A DNA stretch of 64,000 bases from Nepenthes gracilis (Eukaryota > Streptophyta > Magnoliopsida > Caryophyllales > Nepenthaceae): contig BSYO01000038.1 in NCBI GenBank assembly GCA_033239525.1, forward strand, positions 6,389,041 to 6,453,040. Direction: 5' to 3'. Positions 49,493 to 59,723 of this stretch are shown here, one piece after another. The position numbers and the translations under genes are program-made. Each line of letters starts with the position of its first letter. Position 1 is the stretch's first letter. Under the pieces are notes generated by a model. That model had not been told where the DNA came from. It was given only the letters and a program-made list of their open reading frames with translations, and made no database searches.

Positions 49493-51292
49493 TGAATAAG
49501 TTAGGAGATGTAGAATTGGCTGAATTTCTCTATGTAATTTTTGTGTAAAAAAAAAAAAAACCAATATGATTTTATTTAAAGTTTATCTTCTACTTTAGAG
49601 TAAAATTCAAACATTACAAGTTTTATTTTGTTTTATGCAATATAATTATTATTATTCAAATTTAAGCGTGTTAGTCTTGTATTACATGAAAATTTTTGGA
49701 TAGTCAGTGATTCGACAAGCTAGCATCCATCGAGCAGTCCAGGCCAAGTGGATTGATCAGGCAAGGCCGTCTGGACCTACCAACAAAGGTCATTTTCCGT
49801 GGAGCATGGGTCGGCCTTTGGCATGCAATAGATAATTAAGTTGCCTTTAAGGGGGAAAAAAAACAAAACTCATGTCACACTAAGCTTAAGACACGCCTTA
49901 GTGATAAGTCTATTATTTTAATCATATAAGTATACGTTATAAAGGGTCCTAGAGTCTCAAGTTAAAGTTAAAGTTTGAAATAAATACGGTCAGCATCAAG
50001 CAAAATATTTATATTTTATTATATTGTAAATTTCCTTCATTTGTAAATTTTAATGCTTTGTTTATAATATATGATTGTTTGAAGGCTTTATTTAATATTA
50101 ATTTCATTTAACTAACTCTTTGGGAAATTCAATGAACTAATTGATAGTAGTATATGAAAATTCTCTCTAAAAAAATACTTATTTAATTGCCGAATATGTG
50201 TGCATACAAGGCCTTTAACTTATATAGAAGTTGATCCGCTTTGGGATTTTCCTTTTTTTGATATTTTGGCCAAATTTGAAACTCTGACCTATCTAAATCT
50301 CAACTCATCGGATATCTTAGTCTTTGGTCTTTCCATTTGTATATCTAACATTGATTTGGTGCACCCGATCCACTTGAGATTCGGACCTGACTATAATTTT
50401 TTCAGACCTTATTATGTCCGACTTTCCTTAAACTCAAAAATAAGGGGGATTAATCCTTGATGTCTACCGTTTTCTACCCCCCTTACCCAAAGCAATATTT
50501 GTTGGGTGTTTAAAATGTGTCTTCAAATATTTCTGATGCTTTAAATTTGGCTTGTTGAAGACCACACTTCCATTGCCAGGTTTCAGGCTCAACCCCTTTA
50601 TTATGTCCCGGTTGCTTATCCGTTTCTTCACCGAGCCACCTTCAGCCCTGCGGCATAGACAACCAAATTGAAAGTTTTCACTTCAGTTCCATCTTCAATC
50701 TGTCTTTTGTTTCAACTAATCGAGCTGAACAAATTGCCGGAGAATATTGGCCGATAGTTATGGTATTCTATTATCCTCAATATTCAATCAAAACTTCATT
50801 GAAACTTGATTTTTGCTGGTGCAGGCTTGGGATCATCCATGGCAGAAATTGAGTAATTTTTCTTTACGCATATTTTCACCCATAGAGATCCTTCTTCAGT
50901 TTTATGGTGTACTAAATGTTTCTAGTAAAGAACATGCCATTTTTTATATTTTTGAAATATATAAAGTAAAACGGTGATATTTAAAAAAAAAACTTATGTG
51001 TGGATAAGATATATTCATATTTTTTGACTTAGTAGAGATCACTTTTCTGTTCTTTGTCAATTTTTTACACCTCTATGTTTTGCTTGTAATCCAACCAAAA
51101 AAAAAAAGAAGTATAATCAAAGTATGTGCCACTACTTCCTCCTTAGAATCTCTCCTTTCCCCTTTTTTTGACTTATGTTCTTCCCTTTTCTCACTCTGCC
51201 CTCGTCCGAAACATTGCATTTTCTCAATTGAGTTCGAGCCATTTTCATGGTCTACGGAGCCCTTGGCAATAAACAGCTAAGTTAGTAGAGTC
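49493..51292. promoter_or_regulatory. Upstream region of the DUF641 gene
   Basis: No coding sequence supported. TATATAAAG at about 50958-50966 is a candidate TATA element about 330 bp before the start codon. An A-rich run (49544-49560) may be an old retroposon tail. Promoter assignment is a guess from position. Confidence 0.35.
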
Positions 51293-52747
51293 ATGGAATG
51301 CATGAAGCCCCCATCTGATTCAAACAAGACCAGATTATCCCGAACATTTTCCAAATGCATCCATCCTCAAACACCCACAAGATTTGTCCCAAACCAAAAC
51401 GATGGTGGTGTGGGATCGGGAAAGGCTAATACCAAGTCCCAGGAATTCACCCTCAAGGAAGCTCTATTATTGACCAGACAGAAGTCTCAGCCATGGAGAT
51501 GGAATTTCCATGCGGATGACCAAGAAGAACAGGTAGTCGTTAAAAGAGGCAGGGCCGCGAAAGCAGCTCTGTTAGCCCAGCTGTTTGCGAGCATTTCTTC
51601 CATCAAAGCAGCATACGCAGAGCTACAGAAAGCTCAGTTCCCTTACGATAGCGACGCTATACATTGCGCGGACCAAGCGGTGGTGAACCAATTGATGGAG
51701 CTTTCTGAGCTGAAGCACAAGTACTGGAGCAGCAGCAGCAAGGCATTATTAGATCTTCCACCCCCGCACATTACCCAGCTGCTGGCAGAGATTCAGGAGC
51801 AGCAGAGTAACATTAAGACCTACGAGATCACCATCAAGCAAATGGAATCTAGAATCCAACAATGTGACTCCGAAATTGCATCCTTGAGGGAGAAATTAGA
51901 GGAATCTATTCGGGCGAACAAGTGCCTGGAGAAGAAGCTCGACTGCAATCCCATCAGACAGCTGGGGAACATTGCAGTTTCAGATTTAAATCAATGCTAT
52001 TTTATTCAGCTGTTGAACCTGTCGATGAGATCGGTTCGGGCATTTGTTAGACAGTTAGCACGCGAAATGGAAGCTAAAAACTGGGATACGGATTTGGCCG
52101 CGGCAAAGGCCATAGAGTTCAATGACGGTATGTTTCCATTCCCAAAGGCCAGGCACAAAGCGTTTGCATTTGAATCGTTCGTTTGTCGGGTAATGTTTGA
52201 TGGCTTCAATCATCAAAACTTCACGCTTACCAACTCCGACGAGGATGTGAATGGAAACGAACAGCAACAGCAGCAGCGGCAAAGGCAACTCAAATTCTTT
52301 GACGAGTTCCAGAAACTGAAATCGGATTCGACCTATCCATTTCAGTTTCCATCTGAGAATCCTGAATGCAAGTTTGTGGAATTTTGCCGCACAAAGTACC
52401 TCAAATTAGTTCACCCAAAAATGGAGTGCTCATTTTTTGGGAGTTTGGACAGCCGGAAACTCATCATAAATTCAGGGGCATTTCCGTTTTCGGCCAATGA
52501 TTTTCACACGGTGTTCGTGGAGATGGCGAAGAGGATCTGGGTGTTGCATTGTGTGGCATTTAGTTCTGATCATCCGGCATTGGCTTTCCGGGTGAAAAAA
52601 GGCTGCAGATTTTCAGAGGTCTACATGGAAAGCGTGGCTGACGGCGGCGATCTTTGGGTGGCATTCACGGTGGTGCCGGGCTTCAAGCTTGGCAAAACTG
52701 TCATACAGTCTCAAGTTTATCTGCATCCTGCGGTCGGCCGAGTTTAA
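51293..52747 (+). CDS. DUF641 protein, GIL1/IRK-interacting-protein-like
   Basis: 484 codons, uninterrupted and intronless, the only clean long ORF in the window. N-terminus (1-80) has the LKEALLLTRQKSQPWRW block. Residues about 84-155 fit DUF641 (RGRAAKAALLAQLF, IKAAYAELQKAQ, ADQAVVNQLMELSELK). 160-215 is a probable coiled coil (LLAEIQEQQ ... IASLREKLEESI). 225-310 and 360-450 hold the conserved C-terminal blocks (FVEFCRTKYLKLVHPKMECS, FHTVFVEMAKRIWVLHCVAF). A short Gln-rich run sits at 324-332. The Arabidopsis family includes GIL1, linked to light control of gravitropism, and UNE1. Which member this is, I cannot say, and the role is inferred. A second Met at codon 4 could also serve as start. 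Confidence 0.92.
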   Translation: MECMKPPSDSNKTRLSRTFSKCIHPQTPTRFVPNQNDGGVGSGKANTKSQEFTLKEALLLTRQKSQPWRWNFHADDQEEQVVVKRGRAAKAALLAQLFASISSIKAAYAELQKAQFPYDSDAIHCADQAVVNQLMELSELKHKYWSSSSKALLDLPPPHITQLLAEIQEQQSNIKTYEITIKQMESRIQQCDSEIASLREKLEESIRANKCLEKKLDCNPIRQLGNIAVSDLNQCYFIQLLNLSMRSVRAFVRQLAREMEAKNWDTDLAAAKAIEFNDGMFPFPKARHKAFAFESFVCRVMFDGFNHQNFTLTNSDEDVNGNEQQQQQRQRQLKFFDEFQKLKSDSTYPFQFPSENPECKFVEFCRTKYLKLVHPKMECSFFGSLDSRKLIINSGAFPFSANDFHTVFVEMAKRIWVLHCVAFSSDHPALAFRVKKGCRFSEVYMESVADGGDLWVAFTVVPGFKLGKTVIQSQVYLHPAVGRV

Positions 52748-53512
52748 CTATTATGTGGTCAGCTGAAAGGCGATTAAGTCGTTCAAACACCCGCCGCGAA
52801 ATAAGGGGTGGCGCGTGAGACGGCGCGTGTAAGCAATGAGGTCGTCATGTGTGAGCGACGACGCATGGGCCAGCTTGGATGATGTGGTTAGCATGGCGCC
52901 GGCGGCAGCAAAAGAGAACGTGGACCCACACGGCGCGCCAGAGTATCATTTATGGAATGAGGGGTGAGCCTGCTGCCGTAGGTATACTATACGTTGGCAT
53001 CTTAGTGTACCCCAGCTAAAATTTAGAAGCCATACAAACTAAATTATATAATGATTTATATAATTAATATAATAATTACATAAATGGTAAAGCTACCATT
53101 TTACTCTAATTTATAAAATGATTTATTTATCTCTTTTTTTTTTAATTTTTAAGAAGATATTTTTTCACAAATTTTCTGATGGTGAAGTTATTCGACATTT
53201 TAGAATATTTTGTAAAATATTTATATGCTAATTTTCATTGTATAAATGGCCAAAGTCAACCTTTTCAACATAAAAATACTTATCCTAAAAACCTACTCAC
53301 ATCCAGAAAAATTATATTCTTTAGAATAAAACAAAATTTGAATTGTCTTAATATTATAATAATATATGCAATATCATGGTAGAATATATATATATATATA
53401 TATAGTTTAAATTTCTTTTTTTTTGTTTCATAGATATTTTTTAATATTTAAAATAGTATTTGACTTATTTATTCATGCAGTGTGATAAAAGTAATTCTAA
53501 CTAATACTATAT
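52748..53512. other. 3' flank of the DUF641 gene
   Basis: First about 250 bp are GC-rich (CGCGCG, CGGCGGCAGC), then AT-rich with AATATAATAAT near 53070 as a possible polyadenylation area. TA run at 53383-53402. No gene seen. Confidence 0.4.
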
Positions 53513-53640
53513 GTCATGACCCTGGTCCAAATATCATAAATAAGTACAACATACAATCTATAACCGGAATGAAGATGTTGCACAAAACTTTGGTAATTCC
53601 TCAATGAAAAAGAATATAAATTGTCCCATAAATCAGTCAT
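53513..53640 (-). repeat. LTR terminus related to K (fragment)
   Basis: TGTCATGACCCTGGTCCAAATAT resembles the complement of K's end (GGTCCAGGGCCATGACA, 48038-48054). Similarity fades within about 40 bp. Limits uncertain. Confidence 0.4.
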
Positions 53641-53898
53641 GTTTACTTCGGCTTGACTACCACATGTAATACATGCTTAATGTAACATATATATATGTAT
53701 ATATATGTATGTATATATGTATATATATATATGTATGTATGTATGTATGTATTTATATATATGTATATATATGTATGTATGTATGTATGTATTTATATAT
53801 ATGTATATATATGTATGTATGTATGTGTATGTATGTATATATTGTATGTATGTATGTATAATTTTTGTAATTCCTCAATGAAAAAGAATATAAATTGT
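53593..53898. repeat. 32-bp direct duplication enclosing a TATG microsatellite
   Basis: GTAATTCCTCAATGAAAAAG plus AATATAAATTGT occurs at 53593-53624 and 53867-53898. Between them lies a TATG/TA microsatellite (53684-53862) with a longer block repeated: TATGTATGTATGTATTTATATATATG occurs twice (about 53733-53765 and 53777-53809). Confidence 0.85.
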
Positions 53899-54083
53899 TA
53901 CACTGACAAATAAGAGATCAGAGAATGATGGGACTTACTCCTTTGTATATTATCTAATATTTAAATTAGAACTCTTTCTTAGGTAGATAGAAAGATAGAA
54001 TGATGAATAAGTAATATACGGAGTGCATGTTTCAAGGGATTGAGTATTTACAGAGTGCTAAGCTCCAGTGAGTGTGCACAATT

Positions 54084-54279
54084 GGAGAGTGGTTTTGAGA
54101 TGGTGAATTGAACTATGATGGGTAAACTCGCCTGAGAAGTGGTTTTGAAATGGAGGATTGAGCTCTGACAGGCATGCTTGACTGTGAAGTGGTTTTGAGA
54201 TGGAGAATTAAGCTCCGATGAGTGCATTTAGTTGAGGAACGGCTTTGAAACGGATGATTAAACTCCAACGAGTGCTTTC
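54084..54279. repeat. 50-bp tandem array, left part
   Basis: Four units exactly 50 bp apart (54084, 54134, 54184, 54234) of the type GAGAAGTGGTTTTGAAATGG followed by AGGATTGAGCTCCGATGAGT and GCACTTGACT. A partial unit precedes. The fourth is broken by element M at position 46. Confidence 0.92.
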
Positions 54280-55299
54280 TGTTAGAGACATTTGTCTTAT
54301 TGGCAAATTCCGTGACCATACGTATTATTGTATCAATGTCGGGTTGTGGTTTGTCGGATTAAAGTCCGCTTTTGTCGTGTCGCGCTGCTCGAGCCCGCTA
54401 GCCGCTCTTAGAAAAAAAATGAGGTCGCCCGCTGCTTTGTTGGTCGCTAGCCGCTCGAGCCGAAAATCCAGTAGGTCGCCCACTCGCTGCTCGCCCTCCG
54501 TCCGCTCGAGCGCCCGCAGGGTTTCTCATGAAACCCTCGGCCGCCCGCCGCGCGCTCGATCCCCGCTCGAGCGCCGGTGCAACTGGCAGATTTTTTGAAC
54601 GCGTTTTTGGCTCCACTATAAATTCATACCTTATTTTCTTGAAACCCTAAGCACGCCACAGCCTTTGTTGACATCTGGTGACGCCATTAAACTTAAGAAG
54701 AAAGCCTTACATGCTTCATTGATTTAGCTTCTCTTGAGAAAACCAAAAGACATAACTTTGAGCTTCATGATCTAAGGAGTTTTCTCACCATTTTTCTTTT
54801 TCTTTTTCTATTCAAATTTCTATCCTTCTACCTTCGTGGAGACGTTGGTTCGTGAAGAAGGAGATCCGATGGTGGTTGGCACTTCAAGTGGCACGAGAGG
54901 GAAGATTGACGTGAAGACCGGAAGGAGTTCGGTTCCGTTGCCGCGGGCAAATCCAAGGAGTTCCTTGGTAGGGATCACGTGACGGGAGTAAGTCGGTTAG
55001 GTTAGCGCGTCGTTACCACCCGATCTGTAAGTTGATTTTCATAGTGTATTGCTTCCCTGGCCGTTGAAGCCCGGAGTGTTTTTCTCGATACCGTGGGTAT
55101 TGAGTTTTCACTTCGTCACCAATAATCGCGTCTTTATCTTTATTGCTCATATTATTTGTATCGTGCATGCTTGTTGTCTCGTTAGCATCTAGAAATAAAT
55201 ATCCTTTACGTGTATCGGATATTTATATATATTGCTTCCGCTATACTTTTAACGGGGTCGAAACTTGATTGCTCACGATTAGCACAACGTGCTTTTTCA
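54280..55299 (+). repeat. 5' LTR of gag-only Sirevirus-like element M
   Basis: 1020 bp from TGTTAGAGACATTTG to GTGCTTTTTCA. TSD CTTTC (54275-54279) against CCTTC (58640-58644), one mismatch. TATA box TATAAATT at 54617-54624. A GC-rich CTCGAG repeat module (54392-54580) lies just upstream, with CGCTCGAGCG at 54564-54573 and the hairpin GGGTTTCTCATGAAACCC at 54519-54536, absent from the partner LTR. Good match with 57625-58639. Confidence 0.95.
54617..54624 (+). promoter_or_regulatory. TATA box of M LTR promoter
   Basis: TATAAATT, 44 bp after the CGCTCGAGCG palindrome at 54564. In the 3' LTR the corresponding site is TGTAAATT (57959 region), a T-to-G-like or A-to-G change that probably weakens it. 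Confidence 0.6.
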
Positions 55300-55301
55300 A
55301 T

Positions 55302-55312
55302 TGGTATCAGAG
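55302..55312 (+). promoter_or_regulatory. Primer binding site of M
   Basis: TGGTATCAGAG, perfect, two bases after the LTR. Confidence 0.95.
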
Positions 55313-55342
55313 ACTCACCCCGATCCGCGACCCCCGATCTAG

Positions 55343-57182
55343 ATGTATACGAGTGGATCACTCTCCGTTCCTCCCTTCTTTGATGGGAGTAACTATGCCT
55401 ATTGGAAGGTTCGGATGAGAGCCTTCCTAAAATCTCTAGATAAGCATGTTTGGGCACGTACCCAAGTTGGGTGGACTCCACCCACTAGTTTCTCGGGCAA
55501 CGAACCAAAAGCCCTATCTTTATGGACCAAAGAGGAAATTGATGCATGTAATTGGATTAGTAAGGGGTTACATGCTATTTTTATGGCTGTCTCTCCCGAT
55601 GAGTTTAAGCGAATATCAATGTGTGAGACTTCTAAAGATGTGTGGGACATCCTAGAAATTACTCATGAAGGCACAAAACTTGTTAAAAATTCAAAATTAC
55701 AAATGCTTACTACTAGATTCGAAGAGATAAAAATGAAAGATGATGAGACATTGATGAATTCTATGCCTAATTAAATGATATTGTAAACTCCACGTTCAAT
55801 TTAGGCGAACGAATCCCGGAAAATAGAGTTGTTAGAAAAGTTCTACGATCGTTGCCTGAACGATTTAGACCCAAAGTGACGGCGATTGAAGAGAGCAAAG
55901 ATTTAGACAAATTAAAAATCGAAGAACTTGTAGGGTCCCTACAAACTTATGAGCACACATTGCCACAGTCAAAGAAGAATAAATCTCTTGCTCTCAAATC
56001 AAGTAGGGAAGAGCAAAATCGGGATTCCGATGAAGAATCGTGTAGTGATGACGACTTTGCCTTATTTGTTAAGAACTTCAAAAAGTTTTTAAGAAAAAAT
56101 AAATCTTTATCAAATAAATAGGATGTGGACTTAAAACACTCACTGAAAATTGAGAAGAAAGACCAACATGAACTCAAGGACTACAAATCAAAATCGACTC
56201 AAAGAGTTCAATGTCATGAATGTAAAGGTTTTGGCCACTATCGGATTGAATGCCCAAACCTTAAACGCCAACAATGTCAAGCCTTTAAAGCTAATGTGAC
56301 CCTAAGTGATGACGAAGAAGAAGAGGGTGAAAAATGTTCTGACGATGGCCCTGTCAAGTACATGGCTTTTATGACCTCTATGTGTGACCATTCAGTAGAA
56401 AACTTTAATCACTCTGATGACTCTGTGGATGAGTCAGAAGCTGAATCTGATGGCCTTCAAGAAGCATATGACAAACTGTTTAGGGTATGCTTAAAAGTAA
56501 AGAAACAAAATAAAACCTTAAATAGTAGGGTCATTGAGTTGGAACAAGAAAAATTAGTCCATCAATCCGAGTTAGATTCTAAAACTCAAGAAATTGAGAA
56601 TCTGAAAGTCTCATTTGCTAAGCAACTCACAACTTTAGAATCTGAACTTGAGGCTTCTCGAAAAGATCTAAAACAATTCTTGAATGGGTCCGCAAAATTA
56701 GACCATATGCTCAGGTTGGGAAAAATTGGTGGAAATAAATAGGGTTTGGGGTATGCTGCAAACATTGTTCAAAATAACGCGAATCCTAAAATTGTTTTTG
56801 TTTCCGCCACAAAAATTCCACACCAACATGCTTACAAATCCAAACTCACTAAGCAACCTACTCGACGTGTGAAAAATAGCGTTCACTCCCATCATTTGAC
56901 CAACTTATATAGTCTAAAAGACAGGGACAAATCTCCAAAGTATGTGCCTACCTGTTATGCGTGTGGTAAAGTTGGTCATACTCGTCCTCGTTGCTACATC
57001 ATGAATTCTTTGTACAACCAAAGACTAGGGCTAAAAATACATGAACTTGTTGATCACATTCAGACATTAAATGAACAAGTAAAAAGATTGAATTCCAAAA
57101 TGCATTCAGTGAGACAAGTCTGGGTTAAGAAAAGTGAGCTACATTACCCCTTGGCCATTCGTGACAAAAAGGGGGAGACTTG
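55343..57182 (+). pseudogene. gag of M, Sirevirus-like, joined to the last codons of pol
   Basis: Start MYTSGSLSVPPFFDGSNYAY and the segment WKVRMRAFLKSLDKHVW are typical of Sirevirus gag. A frame change near 55765 and TAG stops at 56119 and 56740 break it. Then zinc knuckles CHECKGFGHYRIEC (56213-56254) and CYACGKVGHTRPRC (about 56955-56996), with a long Glu/Lys coiled-coil-like region between (56450-56690). After VWVKKSELHYPL the reading passes directly to AIRDKKGET-stop, the expected end of pol. Protease, integrase, RT and RNase H are all absent. It would encode a capsid protein about 610 residues long if repaired; as it stands it is dead. Confidence 0.92.
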
Positions 57183-57624
57183 ATTCACTTTGATAGGGGG
57201 AGCTTAGGGGAGACCCTGCTTATTTTGGGGGCATTTTGTTATTTGCATATTAGTTCAAGTTATTATTACTGTGAGGGGGAGTACTGTTTATTTTCGTTAG
57301 GGGGAGGATTATTGTATGTTATATTATTGCATGTTGTTTTTGCCTATCTCTCATACTTATGTACCATACTTGCTGTTATGTTGTTAGTATTTTTTTTGCT
57401 TTGTTGGTACTAACCTTGCTTGACCAGGAAACTGAAGTTCCACAGGGTGTCAATGCAAGTTTTCATCAGATCGCCTCAGCAGTTCTCATATATCTATTTT
57501 TTTTGTGTATCACTAGGCGTAGGTTTTCATGTACACGGTTTTATTTCGGTGGTGTCTGAACCCGTGATTCTCTTGTATTTCATTATTTTATGAGTTTTGT
57601 CACGGAATTGCCAAAGGGGGAGAT
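57183..57624 (+). promoter_or_regulatory. 3' untranslated region of M with repeated polypurine tracts
   Basis: GGGGGAG-like runs at about 57170, 57197, 57273, 57300 and finally AAAGGGGGAGAT at 57613-57624 adjoining the 3' LTR. Sireviruses are reported to carry several such tracts. The last one is the probable plus-strand primer. Confidence 0.75.
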
Positions 57625-58639
57625 TGTTAGAGACATTTGTCTTATTGGCATATTCTGTGACCATATGTATTATTGTATCAATGTCGGGTTGTGGTTTGTC
57701 GGGTTAAAGTCCGCTTTGGTCGGGTCCACGCTCGACTGGAGCCCGCTAGCCGCTCGTGCCGAAAAACCAGTAGGTCGCCCGCTCGCCTGTTGCTCGCTAG
57801 CCGCTCGAGCCAAAAATCTAGTAGGTCGCCTGCTCGCCGCTCGCTCGCTAGCCACTCGAGCCGAAAATCCAGTAGGTCGCCCGCTTGCTGCTCGCCCTCC
57901 GTCAGCTCGAGCGCCGGTGCAACGGGCAGATTTTTTGAACGTGTTTTTTGGCTCCACTGTAAATTCATACCTTATTTTCTTGAAATCCTAAGCACGCCAC
58001 AGCCTTTGTTGACATCTGGTGAAGCCATTAAACTTGAGAAGAAAGCCTTACATGCTTCATTGATTTAGCTTCTCTTGAGAAAACCAAAAGACATAACTTT
58101 GAGCTTCATGATCTAAGGAGTTTTCTCACCATTTTTCTTTTTCTTTTTCCATTCAAATTTCCATCCTTCTACCTTCGTGGAGATGTTGGTTGTGAAGAAG
58201 GAGATCCGATCGTGGTTGGCACTTCAAGTGGCACGAGAGGGAAGATTGACGTGAAGACCAGAAGGAGTCCGGTTTCGTTGCCGCAGGCAAATCCAAGGAG
58301 TTCCTTGGTAGGGATCACGTGACGGGAGTAAGTCAGTTAGGTTAGCGTGTCGTTACCACCCAGTCTGTAAGTTGATTTTCATAGTGCATTGCTTCCCTGG
58401 CCGTTGAAGCCCGGAGTGTTTTTCTCGATACCGTGGGTATTGAGTTTTCACTTCGTCACCAAAAATCGCGTCTTTATCTTTATTGCTCATATTATTTGTA
58501 TCATGCATGCTTGTTGTCTCGTTAGCATCTAGAAATAAATATCCTTTACGTATATCGAATATTTATATATATTGCTTCCGCTATACTTTTAACAGGGTCG
58601 AAACTTGATTGCTCACGATTAGCACAACGTGCTTTTTCA
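57625..58639 (+). repeat. 3' LTR of M
   Basis: 1015 bp partner of 54280-55299. Has three units of the GC-rich repeat (57738-57905) against two in the 5' LTR, lacks the GGGTTTC hairpin, and its TATA site is mutated. Confidence 0.95.
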
Positions 58640-58968
58640 CCTTCAACTGAGAAGTGACTTTGAGGTGGAAGATTGAATTCTGATGGATGCACTCGCCTAT
58701 AGAGTGGCTTTTAGGTGGAGGACTGTGTTCCGACAAGTGCACTTGGCTATGGAGCGGCTTTGAGATAGATGATTGTGTTTCAACAGGTATGCTTGATTGA
58801 GGAGCGGTTTTGAGATGAATGATGGAGTTCCGATAGATACGCTCAGCTTGGGAGTAACTTTAAGAATGAGGATTGAGTTTCAAAAAGTGCATTCGATTGA
58901 GGAGTGATTTAGAGATGAAAAACTGAGCTTCGACAATTGCACTTGGTTGGGGAGTAGCTTGCAGATGC
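58640..58968. repeat. 50-bp tandem array, right part
   Basis: About six and a half more units of the 50-bp repeat, starting with CCTTCAACT that completes unit four. Removal of M with one TSD copy gives a unit of exactly 50 bp. Units diverge toward 58960. Confidence 0.9.
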
Positions 58969-59490
58969 ACCTTAGAGAGAAGGTGGCTCAAAGGAAGGAT
59001 TGCCTTCTTGAGAGAGTGACTTTGGGATCGAGAGTCGCCTTTATTGGTCACCTCTTCCTCTCTGAATTTTTTGGCCTCCCCAAGACCTCCCTTTTTCTGA
59101 GGAGAAAGGAAGGTATTTAAAGGGGGAGAGTTGGATCGCGGTTATTAGAGCGTTGTTGGAATCACAGTGAGTGGTTGACAGCACGGTTCTGCAGTCCTGA
59201 CCTGCTGAAGGCACTAGGGCTTGTGGTCCCTTGACAGGCTACATTAAGCCCGGCAATCAGGGGTATGGATATATTGGATTGTCTATTGAGTTAGAGTTGC
59301 TGAAATGCACACTTATGGGTTGTGTCCTATGGGTGACTCTCCAGGCCTGACCCGCACCCGGCGCGTGATCGAGAGGGGGCTCTAGCATGCGTCAGTCGCA
59401 AGTCAGGCCTAGGGCAGACCTGCAGCAAGCCAGCTTCTTGCATGCACCGTCCGTGACCCGTTTTGACTCTTCTAACTTGATTTTTCATAT
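58969..59490 (+). other. GC-richer sequence after the 50-bp array
   Basis: TATTTAA at 59114-59120, followed by GGGGGAGAGTTGG, could be the TATA box of an LTR whose other parts are not recognised. No ORF or domain. Related array-bearing 3' UTRs are known in Tat-type elements but no pol is seen here. Confidence 0.35.
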
Positions 59491-59723
59491 CCTTGGACCA
59501 TAATATTAATTATAGTAGTTTAATAAATCATAATTATCATAATTTGAAATTCGAATCTTATTTATGGATTAATATTTTAAGGTTTACAACGCTGGTTCCC
59601 GATTTTACTAATTCTAGGTCTTTGGGTTTTTCAATCCAATATCTCCCATGTCCTTTGATCTCGTTTCATTTATATTAATTTAGTTACTCATATTTATTAT
59701 GTTTTAGAAATTGGTACCTTACA
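59491..59723 (-). repeat. 3' LTR fragment of element F
   Basis: Ends GGTACCTTACA at 59723 as in solo LTR C. Upstream similarity to C's AT-rich end is weak. Left limit uncertain. Confidence 0.5.

Noticed and set aside
49700..49850. GC-richer strip, possible tRNA or small RNA gene
   Set aside because: No cloverleaf, A/B box or terminator could be read.
50200..50460. 86-codon plus-strand ORF upstream of the DUF641 gene
   Set aside because: AT-rich, no domain or codon pattern recognised, ordinary for this composition.
53673..53913. Tyr/Ile/Cys/Met-rich ORFs
   Set aside because: Translation of the TATG microsatellite.
57590..58068. Ser/Arg-rich ORFs in several frames
   Set aside because: Translation of the GC-rich LTR repeat in M.
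58860..59051. 63-codon minus-strand ORF
   Set aside because: Reverse reading of the 50-bp tandem array and its edge.
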